This document shows, piece after piece, positions 44,773 to 54,552 of a DNA stretch of 64,000 nt (its first letter is position 1; each line of letters starts with the position of its first letter). Location of the stretch: positions 124,001 to 188,000 of the forward strand of contig JACAVV010000008.1 of NCBI GenBank assembly GCA_024648695.1, in the 5' to 3' direction. The notes beneath the pieces were generated by a model, which saw only the letters and a program-made list of their open reading frames with translations, was not told the origin of the DNA and did no database searches. The translations under genes were made by a program, and so were the position numbers. This stretch comes from Nitrospina sp. (GTDB taxonomy: Bacteria > Nitrospinota > Nitrospinia > Nitrospinales > JACRGP01).

Positions 44773-46896
44773 ATGATACTCAGCGAATCCACCATACTTG
44801 ACGCCATTCGAAAAAAGGCCAATCGGCCTTTGAAGGTTTCTGAACTGGCTAAATGCCTTTCTATAGAAGACGATCAGAAACGTGATTTCAGAAACTGGAT
44901 CAAGCATTTGAGCCAGGAGGGACGATTGATCCGCCTGAAGGGTGGGCGCTACGGTCTGGCGGAGGAGATGAACCTGGTGACGGGAAAGTTTCAGGGGCAT
45001 TCCGAAGGTTATGGTTTTCTCATTCCGGAGAACTCGGAACCGGATATATTCATCAGCCGGAAAAACGTGAAGGGAGCGATGCATGGTGACAAGGTGGTCG
45101 TGCGAGTCGATTCAAAAGGTCGAGGGGATTCTCCGGAAGGCAGGATTGTTCGTATCCTCGACCGTAATACGGAGCAATTGGTCGGCTTGTTCGAAAAGTT
45201 CGGACGCGAAGGTTGGGTGATTCCCTCCGAGCCAAAATATTTTCAGGACATCTTCATTCCCCTCAAGGAACGGAACCGTGCCAAGGATGGGCAACTGGTG
45301 GTGTGCCAAATCAGTGAATACCCGACACCTCACCATCCTCCCATCGGAAAAATATTTGAAGTCCTGGGGGACCCTGATGACCCACAGGTTGAAATCCGTG
45401 GAATTCTGAAAAAGCACAATGTGCGTATCGATTTTCCTCCTGCCGTTCTTAAAGAAGCGCGTAAAATAAGTCAAACTATTGAAGAGGAGGAAATCTGGAA
45501 GCGTGAAGATCTAAGAAGCCGAATGATCTTTACAATCGACGGGGCAATGGCCAAAGATTTTGATGACGCGGTGTCTATCGAAAAAAAAGAAGATGCCTAT
45601 TTGCTGGGAGTTCATATTGCCGATGTCAGCCACTACATTTATGAAAACTCACCTCTGGATCAGGAAGCGTATGAGCGGGGTACCAGCATCTATTATCCTA
45701 ATAGCGTTATTCCCATGCTTCCGGAAGAATTATCAAATGAAATTTGCAGTTTAAAACCAAATGTACCCCGCCTCACTTTGAGCGTTGAAATGAAATTTGA
45801 TACCAGCGGCCAATTGCTGGAGCACCGTTTATTCAATTCTGTGATTCAAAGCAAATTTCGTTTTACCTACGAGGAGGTCGCGGACATCATCGCTTCGGGG
45901 ATCGCCCCTGTGTCATCGGAGGAGGCCCTGGAGTCCCTGATGCTGATGAAGGACCTGAGCCAAAAGTTGCGCAAGCGTCGGTTTAAGAATGGAAGTGTCG
46001 ATTTCCAGATTCCCGAAGCCGAAATCATTCTTTCCGGTTCGGGGCAGGTGGAACGGATACAAAAGGCCGAACACAATCCGGCGCATGAACTTATAGAAGA
46101 GTTCATGCTGGCGGCCAACCAGGCGGTTGCCCAGGACCTCAGAAAGAAGAACATTCCGTTCATCAGTCGAACCCATGCCCCTCCCAATCCGGAGAAAATT
46201 TCCAGCTTCAATGATTTCATAAAAAGCTTTGGCATGCGTTTAAATAATGCGAACAGTCCCACACCCAAAGATTTGCAAAACCTGTTGAAACGAATCCAAG
46301 GCCATCCGGAAGAACGTGTGATCAATACGCTCATGTTGAGGTCGTTGAAAAAAGCCCTGTATTCCAGTAAAGACTCGGGCCATTATTGCCTGGCCTTTGA
46401 TGAATACGCTCATTTCACTTCACCTATTCGGCGTTACCCGGATTTGGTAGTGCATCGGTTGGTGAAGCGGTTTATGAACCACAAATGCCTGGTCAAGGAA
46501 CGCAAGCGGCTGTTTCCCCTGATGTCCGATTACGCCGACCAATCGACGGCTCGCGAAATAAAGGCCATGGAGGTTGAGCGCGAAATGGTCGATTTGCGTC
46601 GTGCACAGTTCATGGCGAATAAAGTTGGTGAACACTATTCCGGTTTGATTACCGGAGTTACCGCATTCGGTTTTTTTGTTGAACTGGAATCGGTTTTTGT
46701 GGAAGGACTGGTTCATGTTTCTTCCCTTCACGACGATTATTATCTATATATGGAAGACGAGCACCGATTGATTGGAAAACATACTGGTAAATCATATAGA
46801 ATTGGAAACACAGTTCAGGTCCGGGTTCAGGAAGTTGACATCAAAAAGCGAAGGATCGATTTAAGCCTTTCCAGAAAGTCGGGAAAGAAGTCATAA
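44773..46896 (+). CDS. rnr: Ribonuclease R
   Basis: 707 residues. An N-terminal winged helix (about 1-60, PLKVSELAKCLSIEDDQKRD) is followed by cold-shock domains and the RNB catalytic domain (about 235-560). The RNB domain has DGAMAKDFDDAVSIEK (metal-binding Asp residues), GVHIADVSHYI and SNEICSLKPNVPRLTLS. A C-terminal S1 domain (about 625-700, GLITGVTAFGFFVELES) ends in a short basic tail. It degrades structured RNA 3' to 5'. It is followed by comEC 66 bases later. Confidence 0.94.
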   Translation: MILSESTILDAIRKKANRPLKVSELAKCLSIEDDQKRDFRNWIKHLSQEGRLIRLKGGRYGLAEEMNLVTGKFQGHSEGYGFLIPENSEPDIFISRKNVKGAMHGDKVVVRVDSKGRGDSPEGRIVRILDRNTEQLVGLFEKFGREGWVIPSEPKYFQDIFIPLKERNRAKDGQLVVCQISEYPTPHHPPIGKIFEVLGDPDDPQVEIRGILKKHNVRIDFPPAVLKEARKISQTIEEEEIWKREDLRSRMIFTIDGAMAKDFDDAVSIEKKEDAYLLGVHIADVSHYIYENSPLDQEAYERGTSIYYPNSVIPMLPEELSNEICSLKPNVPRLTLSVEMKFDTSGQLLEHRLFNSVIQSKFRFTYEEVADIIASGIAPVSSEEALESLMLMKDLSQKLRKRRFKNGSVDFQIPEAEIILSGSGQVERIQKAEHNPAHELIEEFMLAANQAVAQDLRKKNIPFISRTHAPPNPEKISSFNDFIKSFGMRLNNANSPTPKDLQNLLKRIQGHPEERVINTLMLRSLKKALYSSKDSGHYCLAFDEYAHFTSPIRRYPDLVVHRLVKRFMNHKCLVKERKRLFPLMSDYADQSTAREIKAMEVEREMVDLRRAQFMANKVGEHYSGLITGVTAFGFFVELESVFVEGLVHVSSLHDDYYLYMEDEHRLIGKHTGKSYRIGNTVQVRVQEVDIKKRRIDLSLSRKSGKKS

Positions 46897-46962
46897 GCTC
46901 TTTGCTTTTCCTTTTGGATTCGTTGGCCCATCTTTTAACAGAATATTGGGTTCCCGAAGAGG

Positions 46963-49461
46963 ATGTATCCTCTACTCCCTTACTTTTTAGCCTATTCAGG
47001 CGGAGTCCTTTTTGCAGTTCAAGGACCCATCGGTTTGTTCTTTTCTTATATTCTCCCGTCGGTGTTGACAGGTACAGCGTGCTGGGTCTTTATTCGAAAC
47101 AAAAAACCGCGGCCTTGGCAGTGGGTCGCGCTGGGGTTAGTTTTTACTATTGGAATCCTTTCCCTGTTTCGCGTATCTCCGGAACTTCCGAAAAATCATA
47201 TTCGAAAAAATATTCAGGCCGGACGCCTTGCTGAGCTTACAGGAAAGCTACTGATTCCACCTGAAGTGTTAATTGATAAAACCCGCTATATCGTTGAAGC
47301 TGAAACCCTGCGCTATGGCCAGGTCCGGATCAATATAACGGGTAAAGTACAAATCAATGTTTATCGTCCCGGAAACACTTTGAAAGTGGGAGATAGGGTT
47401 CGGTTCCAAAAGGTCCGCTTAAAGCTCCCCCGAAACTTTAAAAACCCGGGTCGATTCGACTATCAAAGGTTTCTGGCCAGAAAAGGCATTAATGTAATTG
47501 GGAGCCTTTCCAGTAAGGGATCGGTTGAAAGTATTGGATACTTTCCACTTCCCTTTTTAGTATCCAAACGGGAACAGATACGAGGCAAAATCCTTCATGC
47601 CATTGATACTCATTGGCCAGGGGATGAGGGAGCCCTGTTAAAGGCCTTGTTGCTTGGAGATAAAAGTTCTCTGGATGAAACCACCAGGGAAGCCTATCGC
47701 AATACCGGAATGGCGCATTTAATGGCGGTTTCGGGATTGCATATGGGCTTTGTGGCCACAGCATTTTTCTTTATTGGCTATCCCGTCCTGTTTTATGGTT
47801 TTTATAAATGGTATCGTCGTGGAGCCCTGGCCGGTTGGCCCCCAAAGCTCATTGCCGTGATGACCGTGTTTCCAGTTTTGTTTTACCTGCTGTTGGTAGG
47901 AGACAAGGTTTCCGCCCTTCGGGCAACGATTATGGTTTTGCTGTTTCTGTTTTCGATTTTGCTGAACCGGGAAAACACGGTCATCAACACAATGATTGCC
48001 GCCGCCTTCCTGATCTTGTTATGGAATCCGGCAAGCATCGCCTCCTTAAGCCTGCAATTATCGTTCACTGCCGTATTCAGTATCCTGTTTGTAGTCCAGT
48101 TATTAAATAGTGCGGAAAGAGACCCTCTGGACAAACTGATGCCGACAGGCAAATGGTGGCAGTATGGTAAAAATCTTTTTTATTGCAACTGTGCGGCCTA
48201 TTTGAGCACCTTGCCCATTTTGGCGTATCACTTTAATCAAATTAGTGTTGCGGGCTGGCTCCTGAATTTTTTGATGATACCCGTAGCGACTCTATTGATT
48301 CCTCTGGCCTTGTTTGTCCTTGTCGTGAATCTCGCCTGGATCGGCTTCGCGGGAGTGTTTGCCCCTCTTATTTCCTTACTTGTTCGAATCATTGATTTCG
48401 GACCCGCAAAACTGGGAAACCTGGATTTTATTTCGATACACTTGCCGACGCCTTCACCCTTAAGCCTGGTCGCCTACTACTTTTTACTGTTCGCAGGGCC
48501 CTGCTGGTGGGTGAACAGAAGAAACACTGCTCTTGATGATCCCCTGAAAAAAACCAGTTGGGGCAATATTAAACTTTTTAGAGCCTTAACCACCGCAGGG
48601 ATCCTTCTGATGATTGGATTGGTCTGGCCCCGTTTGCCCTGGGGATTTTCCAAACCGCTGTCGGTCTGGTTTCTGGATGTGGGGCAGGGGGAATCCACTT
48701 TCATCGAGTTTCCGGACAATACCACTTTACTGTTGGATGGCGGTGGGTTTTACAAAAACGCGCTGGATGTAGGTGGTAAAGTGGTGGCTCCGTTTTTGTG
48801 GGGACAAGGAATCCGAAAGCTGGACTACGTAGTGGCTTCGCATTCGGATAACGATCATATCAGTGGCCTGGAGTCAATTCTGGACCTGTTTCCCGTTAAG
48901 CATTATCTTGATTTTGGAGTCAGCCAAAAAGATGATCGGCTCCGTCGCCTGCGAATGAAGGCCGAGCGGCAGGGTGCTAAAGTTTATACCCTATGGCCGG
49001 GACGTTCTTTTTTTATAGGGGGGGCAATACTCAGTCCGATCCATCCTGACAAGCGCTATATCGAGGACACCTGGAAGGAATCACAAACCCGGGGAGGCAA
49101 CAACCTTTCCCTGGTGCTTAGGATAGATTATCAGGACTTCGGCCTATTGATGTCTGGCGATATTGCTAATGAGGCGGAAACCCATTTGCTGGAATCCGAT
49201 GCTGGTATACAGGCTGAGTTTCTGAAAGGACCCCACCACGGGAGCCGGTTTTCCAGCACTTGGGATTTTATCGATAAAGTTCAACCCAGGCATGTGTTTT
49301 TCTCGTCCGGATACTTAAATCCATTTTGGCATCCTCACCAGGAAACCTTGTCCAGGTATCGAAAACAAGGGACTCGGATCTGGAGAACCGATCGGAACGG
49401 GGCTATCCATGTCGCTACAGACGGTTTTAAACATCAAATTGAAACGCATGAATTGTATTGA
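46963..49461 (+). CDS. comEC: DNA uptake channel ComEC/Rec2
   Basis: 832 residues with all three parts. The N-terminal DUF4131 region includes LPRNFKNPGRFDYQRFLARK. The multi-helix Competence domain includes MAHLMAVSGLHMGFVATAFF and DKVSALRATIMVLLFLFS. The C-terminal metallo-beta-lactamase-like domain has WFLDVGQGESTFIEFPDN, the HxxxDH motif in ASHSDNDHISG, and GPHHGSRFSS. It forms the inner-membrane channel for transforming DNA. No other competence genes are in the window. The ATG lies in a GAGGATG context. Confidence 0.93.
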   Translation: MYPLLPYFLAYSGGVLFAVQGPIGLFFSYILPSVLTGTACWVFIRNKKPRPWQWVALGLVFTIGILSLFRVSPELPKNHIRKNIQAGRLAELTGKLLIPPEVLIDKTRYIVEAETLRYGQVRINITGKVQINVYRPGNTLKVGDRVRFQKVRLKLPRNFKNPGRFDYQRFLARKGINVIGSLSSKGSVESIGYFPLPFLVSKREQIRGKILHAIDTHWPGDEGALLKALLLGDKSSLDETTREAYRNTGMAHLMAVSGLHMGFVATAFFFIGYPVLFYGFYKWYRRGALAGWPPKLIAVMTVFPVLFYLLLVGDKVSALRATIMVLLFLFSILLNRENTVINTMIAAAFLILLWNPASIASLSLQLSFTAVFSILFVVQLLNSAERDPLDKLMPTGKWWQYGKNLFYCNCAAYLSTLPILAYHFNQISVAGWLLNFLMIPVATLLIPLALFVLVVNLAWIGFAGVFAPLISLLVRIIDFGPAKLGNLDFISIHLPTPSPLSLVAYYFLLFAGPCWWVNRRNTALDDPLKKTSWGNIKLFRALTTAGILLMIGLVWPRLPWGFSKPLSVWFLDVGQGESTFIEFPDNTTLLLDGGGFYKNALDVGGKVVAPFLWGQGIRKLDYVVASHSDNDHISGLESILDLFPVKHYLDFGVSQKDDRLRRLRMKAERQGAKVYTLWPGRSFFIGGAILSPIHPDKRYIEDTWKESQTRGGNNLSLVLRIDYQDFGLLMSGDIANEAETHLLESDAGIQAEFLKGPHHGSRFSSTWDFIDKVQPRHVFFSSGYLNPFWHPHQETLSRYRKQGTRIWRTDRNGAIHVATDGFKHQIETHELY

Positions 49462-49634
49462 TTCAATAGTTTGCTATTTTTGTTCAGGACGTTCGCCGAC
49501 CATTTTAAAAATATATAGAGAATCCTCAAGGGAATTCGCTATAATTTTGATTAAAAAATTTTGATCCAGTTATACAAGCACTCTTTAGATAGTTTCATTT
49601 ATCGAATTAACCGTATCTAAATAAGGGATGGGAT

Positions 49635-50648
49635 ATGGAACCTTCCAATAAAGAAGGAAAAAAGAATCCAAAAGCCGAGTTCACTGAACGAACCACCCGG
49701 CTACTTGTAGCTTTTTCAGATGGGGTTTTCAAGCTTTTGGGAGAACAGGACATTCTGGCTAAAAAACTGAATGATCTGCAAAAGGTTCTGAAAAAATCGA
49801 TCCGGTACAAGCCGCCAGCGGGTCTGGCAAAGGAAATCCAGGATTATTTCGTGCGGGCGAAATTAGAAAAGATTTTCCTCATTACTGAAAAAACCGAATT
49901 GAAACAGATCATCATTGACTTAACGCTCTCCCTTAAAAAAATGATTGGTTCCTCGGGTGGATACAGTGACTCCATGGACAACCATATCGGGAAGATTCAA
50001 AAAACCGACAGTATTTCCGAAATTAAAGCCATCAAGGACCGCTTGATTGTGGAATTAAGGGCTATCAAACACGAAACCACTGAACTCAACAAAGAGTTGG
50101 AGGCTTATCGTAAATCCACCCAGGAGTTAAAGCTTCGATTGGAACAACTAGAAAGTGATGCCCTGATAGACCCCTTGACAAACTCTTACAATCGCAATGC
50201 CTTCAACATGAAAATTCGCCAAACGCTGAATGAATTCAATAGGCACAAAGATCCTATGGCATTGATGTTTATTGATATCGACCATTTTAAAAAGTTCAAT
50301 GACAATTATGGCCATACCATCGGTGACAGGGTATTGGAGTCGGTCGCCAGTTCCATCGAGAGTTCGATACGAAACTCAGATTCGCTTTATCGTTTTGGAG
50401 GTGAAGAGTTTGTCGTTCTGCTTCATAAATGTGACGAAACGCAATCACAAAGGGTAGCCGAAAAAGTTCGAATGCAGGTTGAGAAAGATTATTATATTGA
50501 TGGAGACCGGCAATTGAAGGTGACCATCAGTGTGGGAGTGGCTAATTTTAAGGAAGGCGAAAGCATGGATCAATTAGTTGATCGTGCGGACCAGGCAATG
50601 TATGCGTCCAAAAATGGAGGTCGCAACAGGGTGACTCTTGCGCCCTGA
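49635..50648 (+). CDS. Diguanylate cyclase (GGDEF) with helical N-terminal region
   Basis: 337 residues. Residues 1-165 are helical, ending in a coiled coil (HETTELNKELEAYRKSTQEL), with no membrane helix. The C-terminal GGDEF domain has DPLTNSYNRNAF, FIDIDHFKKFNDNYGH and the active site RFGGEEFVVLL. An RNSD I-site lies five residues before it, so product inhibition is possible. It makes cyclic di-GMP in the cytoplasm. The gene is convergent with the giant RHS gene, 19 bases away. Confidence 0.92.
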   Translation: MEPSNKEGKKNPKAEFTERTTRLLVAFSDGVFKLLGEQDILAKKLNDLQKVLKKSIRYKPPAGLAKEIQDYFVRAKLEKIFLITEKTELKQIIIDLTLSLKKMIGSSGGYSDSMDNHIGKIQKTDSISEIKAIKDRLIVELRAIKHETTELNKELEAYRKSTQELKLRLEQLESDALIDPLTNSYNRNAFNMKIRQTLNEFNRHKDPMALMFIDIDHFKKFNDNYGHTIGDRVLESVASSIESSIRNSDSLYRFGGEEFVVLLHKCDETQSQRVAEKVRMQVEKDYYIDGDRQLKVTISVGVANFKEGESMDQLVDRADQAMYASKNGGRNRVTLAP

Positions 50649-50667
50649 TATTATTTGGGTTTTTTAT

Positions 50668-53600
50668 TCAACAGCCGCATTTTTTTCCTAATTGACCCGC
50701 CGAACTATTGATTGTTCTTTGAGCCACTCTTCTTTGGGTGTCGGACCAGGCACTGAAATTTATGCCCCTGTTGGGAATAAGCTTGGTGGTGAACCGATTG
50801 CCAAAGCCACCTTTTACGCCAGCCTTCAATAATTCTTTGAACCGGGTTTTTCTTCCTCTCAATAAATTCCCCATATATTTAGAGGTGGCTGAAGAAACCG
50901 CTCCTGCGGCAAAGGGATTGCCTCCTGATAAAGATCCCGTAACCAAACCCGCAACCGCACCTACCGCACCGCTAAGAAATCCTTTTCCAAAGGCGGCAAA
51001 TTTTTCCAACACATTGCCCTTGCATTGAGAAGCATCGCCCCAGCCATTGATGAGTCCTCCCGCCAGGGGAACCGCAAGTGCGGCGGGAATAGTTCCATCC
51101 GGATCTTTCAGATTGATCGGACTGTTATAAACATAACGGTAGAGGTTGATATCCTCACCTTCAAACCCCAGCGGGTCTTCCGAAACAAATCGGCCGGTAA
51201 ACGGATCGTAATACCGAGCGCGATAATAGAAAAAGCCCGTTCCCGTATCAAATTCCCTTCCTGTAAAGGTGTAGGGGTTGGCAATCCCGGAAGAGTTTGA
51301 TATTGCAGAGCCATTACCATCGAACAATGAAAAATTTCCGTAACTGTCGTAGAGATAGGATTGCTGAACTGCTCCCTGATTGTTGGTAAGGTCGATGATA
51401 TTACCCAATCCGTCTACGATATAAAAATATTCCGTTCCGTCCCGGTCCATGACATGGGGTTCGTCCCGGTCGATGCCGTGAGTGTACCGCGCTCTTGGGT
51501 TGTTTTGATTTTCATCATATTCCCAAAGGATATCTTCATTATCGTAAATATAAATAGTTTCTGAACTACCTGAATTGATTCCAATCCGGCGGTCCATAGG
51601 ATCATAAATGAAAAATATGGTATCCGTGGGAGAGCTGTTTTCATCGGGTCTTTTTTCTACTGTGATCAAGCGGTCGTAACCATCATAGGTCATGGTATCG
51701 ATTTCCCCGGTATCCTTGTCTTCGCGCCGGGTCGCGTTGCCATTGACATCGTATTCGTATTCGAACTTATCATCTTCCTGCAGGCGGTTGGCGTCATCGA
51801 ATATCGAGTCGAGGGTCTGGTTGTCTTCACTCAATCGGTTTCCAACAGGATCGTAATCGAATGTTTGATCGTCATTTCCAGAAACAGGGTCGGTTGCCAA
51901 AACCAGGCGTCCGAGGTCATCGTACAGATAGATCAAACTGGTCTGAGCCGAATTGACCGGGCGCTGAGTATTCAATCCCGTCCTCTGATTTCCTGCGTCA
52001 TAGGGATAACTGACTGAAGAAACCGTTGAATTATTAAGGGTATGGGTCAGACTGGTGAGGTTATTGTTGGCGTCATATACATAGGTCCCGACCACTCCGT
52101 TGGAAAAGGTGGTTTTGGTCTGGCGGTTGAGCGGATCGAACTCGTAATTTACCGATTGTCCGGTAGGGTTCGTGATAGAGGTCAACCGGTTTAAACCGTC
52201 GTAAGTGTAATTGGTGACACCCTCAATGCCATCATTCATCGTTAAACGGTTTCCATAAGCATCGTAGGTGTATGTGATCTGTACTGATGGTTGATTGGAA
52301 GAGCCGGTGGTCGAGGTCGAAAGAATCCTTCCCTGCTGATCGTAAGTTAAAGTCAATTTGCTGTTTTCATCTTCTGCAGTGATCAGATTTCCAACTGAAT
52401 CGAATTCATAAGTAGTGACTGTTTCCTCCGTGATGCTATAGGTATGGGTAGCAATCGCTCCAATGGTAACGTTGGTTGGATTCGAGAGATTGACATTGAT
52501 TTTTTCAACTGGTTCAGGAAGGTTGTCATTCACAATAACCAGGTTAATGGTTTTTTCGGTTTCTCCCGGATTGAAAGTAAGTGTGCTATTGGGTAAAGTG
52601 AAATCCACTCCGCCTCCTGTAGCTGTGCCACTTGCCGAATAATCCACCGTTATCGTGTTAGCGGCGGCTGGAGTCAAAACAACGGTCAGGGGCACCGAAG
52701 GAACCTCTTCTTTACCCTTGGTTTGCGCAGTTTGAAAAGAGACGTTGCGCACGGTTACGGCAAAAGGTTCGTCTGTCAAAAATGGATCATAATCGATAAA
52801 ATCGCTCACCGGACTGCCTTGTCCGTTGGGATTGAATAGACCTCCCGTTCCCGTATCATCAGAATTGTCCAGAGGCCCGGTAGAATGACCCCAGTAATTA
52901 TTTTCTGCTGAAATGGTATTTGCATTTGAATCCATTATGGTCCCAAAGCCCTGGTTGCCCAAAATAATGTTATTGCTTATATTCGGGAATCCCGATTGAA
53001 TGTGAATTCCATCCCCTCCGTTTTGGGTGATCACATTATCCTGTATTGTTGGGGACGCATTATTATGGACATAAATTCCGTGGTTATTGTTTTCCCAAAT
53101 GGTGTTGCCCTGAATTGTTGGAAACGATTTGGGAGGATTGGACCCCGGATCAAAACGCGTGACATATATGGCGGCAGTGGCTTCGACCGTAATCGGTGGG
53201 TTCCCCGCTCCGGTGTCATCGATATTCTGAATGATGTTATTCATTATCGTTGGTGACGCATCGGAAATGCTGATTCCAAAATCGTTAAATTGCAACGTGC
53301 TGTTTTGTATCGTGGTGCTATCTGAATTGATCACCAGAAAATGGTGGCTGTATCTTAAAACGATATGATCCAGAACGCTGTTGGAGCTTGAGGACTGGAA
53401 GAACAAGGATCCCCAGTCGCCTTTAGCGGGCGTTGTGGTATTGCCGTCACCATTCGTATCGCCACCTACGACATCATCCAGAATAGATGTGAAAAATACG
53501 GGATCGTTTTCAGTACCGTTTGCCAAAAAGGTCCCGTTTACGTTGATGTCACTGAAGTTTTGTGTCGGTGGTAATTCCGCTTTGATAATAACTCCGGCAT

Positions 53601-54552
53601 CAATAGTCAGGGTTGTCGAGCCGCCAATATCCAGGCTGGGGCCCGAAGTGTTTGGAGACTTGGCCTTTAAAATATAGGGAAGGTTAGGATCCTTTGTCAA
53701 CGTTGCGTTCTGGGTTAGAAAACCCGAAAGCCCGATGCCATTGAAACCATTTCCGGTGAGGGTATTTGTGGATGTAAAATTACCCAGGGTGCTTGCGATC
53801 CCGTTACCATCCAACGAAAGGGGTTCATTTGTATTATTTTGAATCGCGTTGTTATTGATTGACGATAAATTCGAGGAATCGTGAACCTGTATACCACAGT
53901 CATTGTTTTGAATGGTGTTTCCCGTTAAAACCGGAGTACCGCCACTAATGAGGATCCCGCAAACGGTATTATTCTCCATAGTAAAATTGGTGATGGTGGG
54001 CGAAGCCGACTGAATATCGATGGCGTATTGATTGTTAAACGCAGAAACGCCATCGTTGAGGCTCACGGAGTTTGAAAGGATTTGAATACCAAAGTCACTA
54101 AACCGATATTCAACCTCCTCCAATTGCGAGTTCAGACTGGACGCTCCGAATTTTATAAAGTCCCAATCTCCTGGAGCGGGAGCGGTTGCTCCTCCATTGC
54201 CATTGGTGTCGCCTCCCACGGTATCGTCCTTAATGGATGTGAATACTATTTTATTTAAGTCCGTTCCAATTGCGCTTAACGTTCCATTGATGGTCAAAGA
54301 CCGGTCCACTTCAAATTTTACCACCACACCGGGATCGATGGTCAAGGTAATCCCTGTGTTGATACTGATATTTCCGTCCACAACGTAGGGACTTCCTGCC
54401 GTATCCCAGGTGGTGCCGGTGGTAATATTTTGGGTGATCGTAGTTTGTGCATGACTCCACCCGGAAAATCCTAGTACCAATAGCAGGGATAGGACTCCCA
54501 GGAAAATCCGGTTATTCATTTTTATGGATCGTTTCGGCTCATTCATAATCAT
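50668..54552 (-). CDS. Giant surface protein: beta-helix, Calx-beta, YD repeats and RHS core
   Basis: 1294 residues. Signal peptide MNNRIFLGVLSLLLVLGFSG after 11 extra residues. Residues about 30-600 are a parallel beta-helix (NNDCGIQVHDSSNLSSINNN-type repeats) with two copies of a module marked by DDTVGGDTNGNG...PAPGDW. A Calx-beta domain follows (TGGGVDFTLPNSTLTFNPGE), then about twenty YD repeats (YEYDVNGNATRR) and the RHS core (RYYDPFTGRFVSEDPLGFEG; NLYRYVYNSPINLKDPDG). The last 141 residues are unlike known toxin tips and end KKCGC. The ATG overlaps the upstream stop (ATGA). A surface or extracellular role is likely. Confidence 0.82.
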   Translation of the reverse strand: MIMNEPKRSIKMNNRIFLGVLSLLLVLGFSGWSHAQTTITQNITTGTTWDTAGSPYVVDGNISINTGITLTIDPGVVVKFEVDRSLTINGTLSAIGTDLNKIVFTSIKDDTVGGDTNGNGGATAPAPGDWDFIKFGASSLNSQLEEVEYRFSDFGIQILSNSVSLNDGVSAFNNQYAIDIQSASPTITNFTMENNTVCGILISGGTPVLTGNTIQNNDCGIQVHDSSNLSSINNNAIQNNTNEPLSLDGNGIASTLGNFTSTNTLTGNGFNGIGLSGFLTQNATLTKDPNLPYILKAKSPNTSGPSLDIGGSTTLTIDAGVIIKAELPPTQNFSDINVNGTFLANGTENDPVFFTSILDDVVGGDTNGDGNTTTPAKGDWGSLFFQSSSSNSVLDHIVLRYSHHFLVINSDSTTIQNSTLQFNDFGISISDASPTIMNNIIQNIDDTGAGNPPITVEATAAIYVTRFDPGSNPPKSFPTIQGNTIWENNNHGIYVHNNASPTIQDNVITQNGGDGIHIQSGFPNISNNIILGNQGFGTIMDSNANTISAENNYWGHSTGPLDNSDDTGTGGLFNPNGQGSPVSDFIDYDPFLTDEPFAVTVRNVSFQTAQTKGKEEVPSVPLTVVLTPAAANTITVDYSASGTATGGGVDFTLPNSTLTFNPGETEKTINLVIVNDNLPEPVEKINVNLSNPTNVTIGAIATHTYSITEETVTTYEFDSVGNLITAEDENSKLTLTYDQQGRILSTSTTGSSNQPSVQITYTYDAYGNRLTMNDGIEGVTNYTYDGLNRLTSITNPTGQSVNYEFDPLNRQTKTTFSNGVVGTYVYDANNNLTSLTHTLNNSTVSSVSYPYDAGNQRTGLNTQRPVNSAQTSLIYLYDDLGRLVLATDPVSGNDDQTFDYDPVGNRLSEDNQTLDSIFDDANRLQEDDKFEYEYDVNGNATRREDKDTGEIDTMTYDGYDRLITVEKRPDENSSPTDTIFFIYDPMDRRIGINSGSSETIYIYDNEDILWEYDENQNNPRARYTHGIDRDEPHVMDRDGTEYFYIVDGLGNIIDLTNNQGAVQQSYLYDSYGNFSLFDGNGSAISNSSGIANPYTFTGREFDTGTGFFYYRARYYDPFTGRFVSEDPLGFEGEDINLYRYVYNSPINLKDPDGTIPAALAVPLAGGLINGWGDASQCKGNVLEKFAAFGKGFLSGAVGAVAGLVTGSLSGGNPFAAGAVSSATSKYMGNLLRGRKTRFKELLKAGVKGGFGNRFTTKLIPNRGINFSAWSDTQRRVAQRTINSSAGQLGKKCGC
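50671..51093 (-). other. Variable C-terminal tip after the RHS core
   Basis: The 141 residues after DPDG are Gly/Ala-rich at first (GFLSGAVGAVAGLVTGSLSG) and then basic (KELLKAGVKGGFGNRFTTKL). I recognise no nuclease or deaminase motif. No small gene that could be an immunity partner lies downstream. Confidence 0.45.

Noticed and set aside
50671-51093. RHS C-terminal tip as a polymorphic toxin
   Set aside because: No known toxin motif and no adjacent immunity gene; left as an unknown tip.
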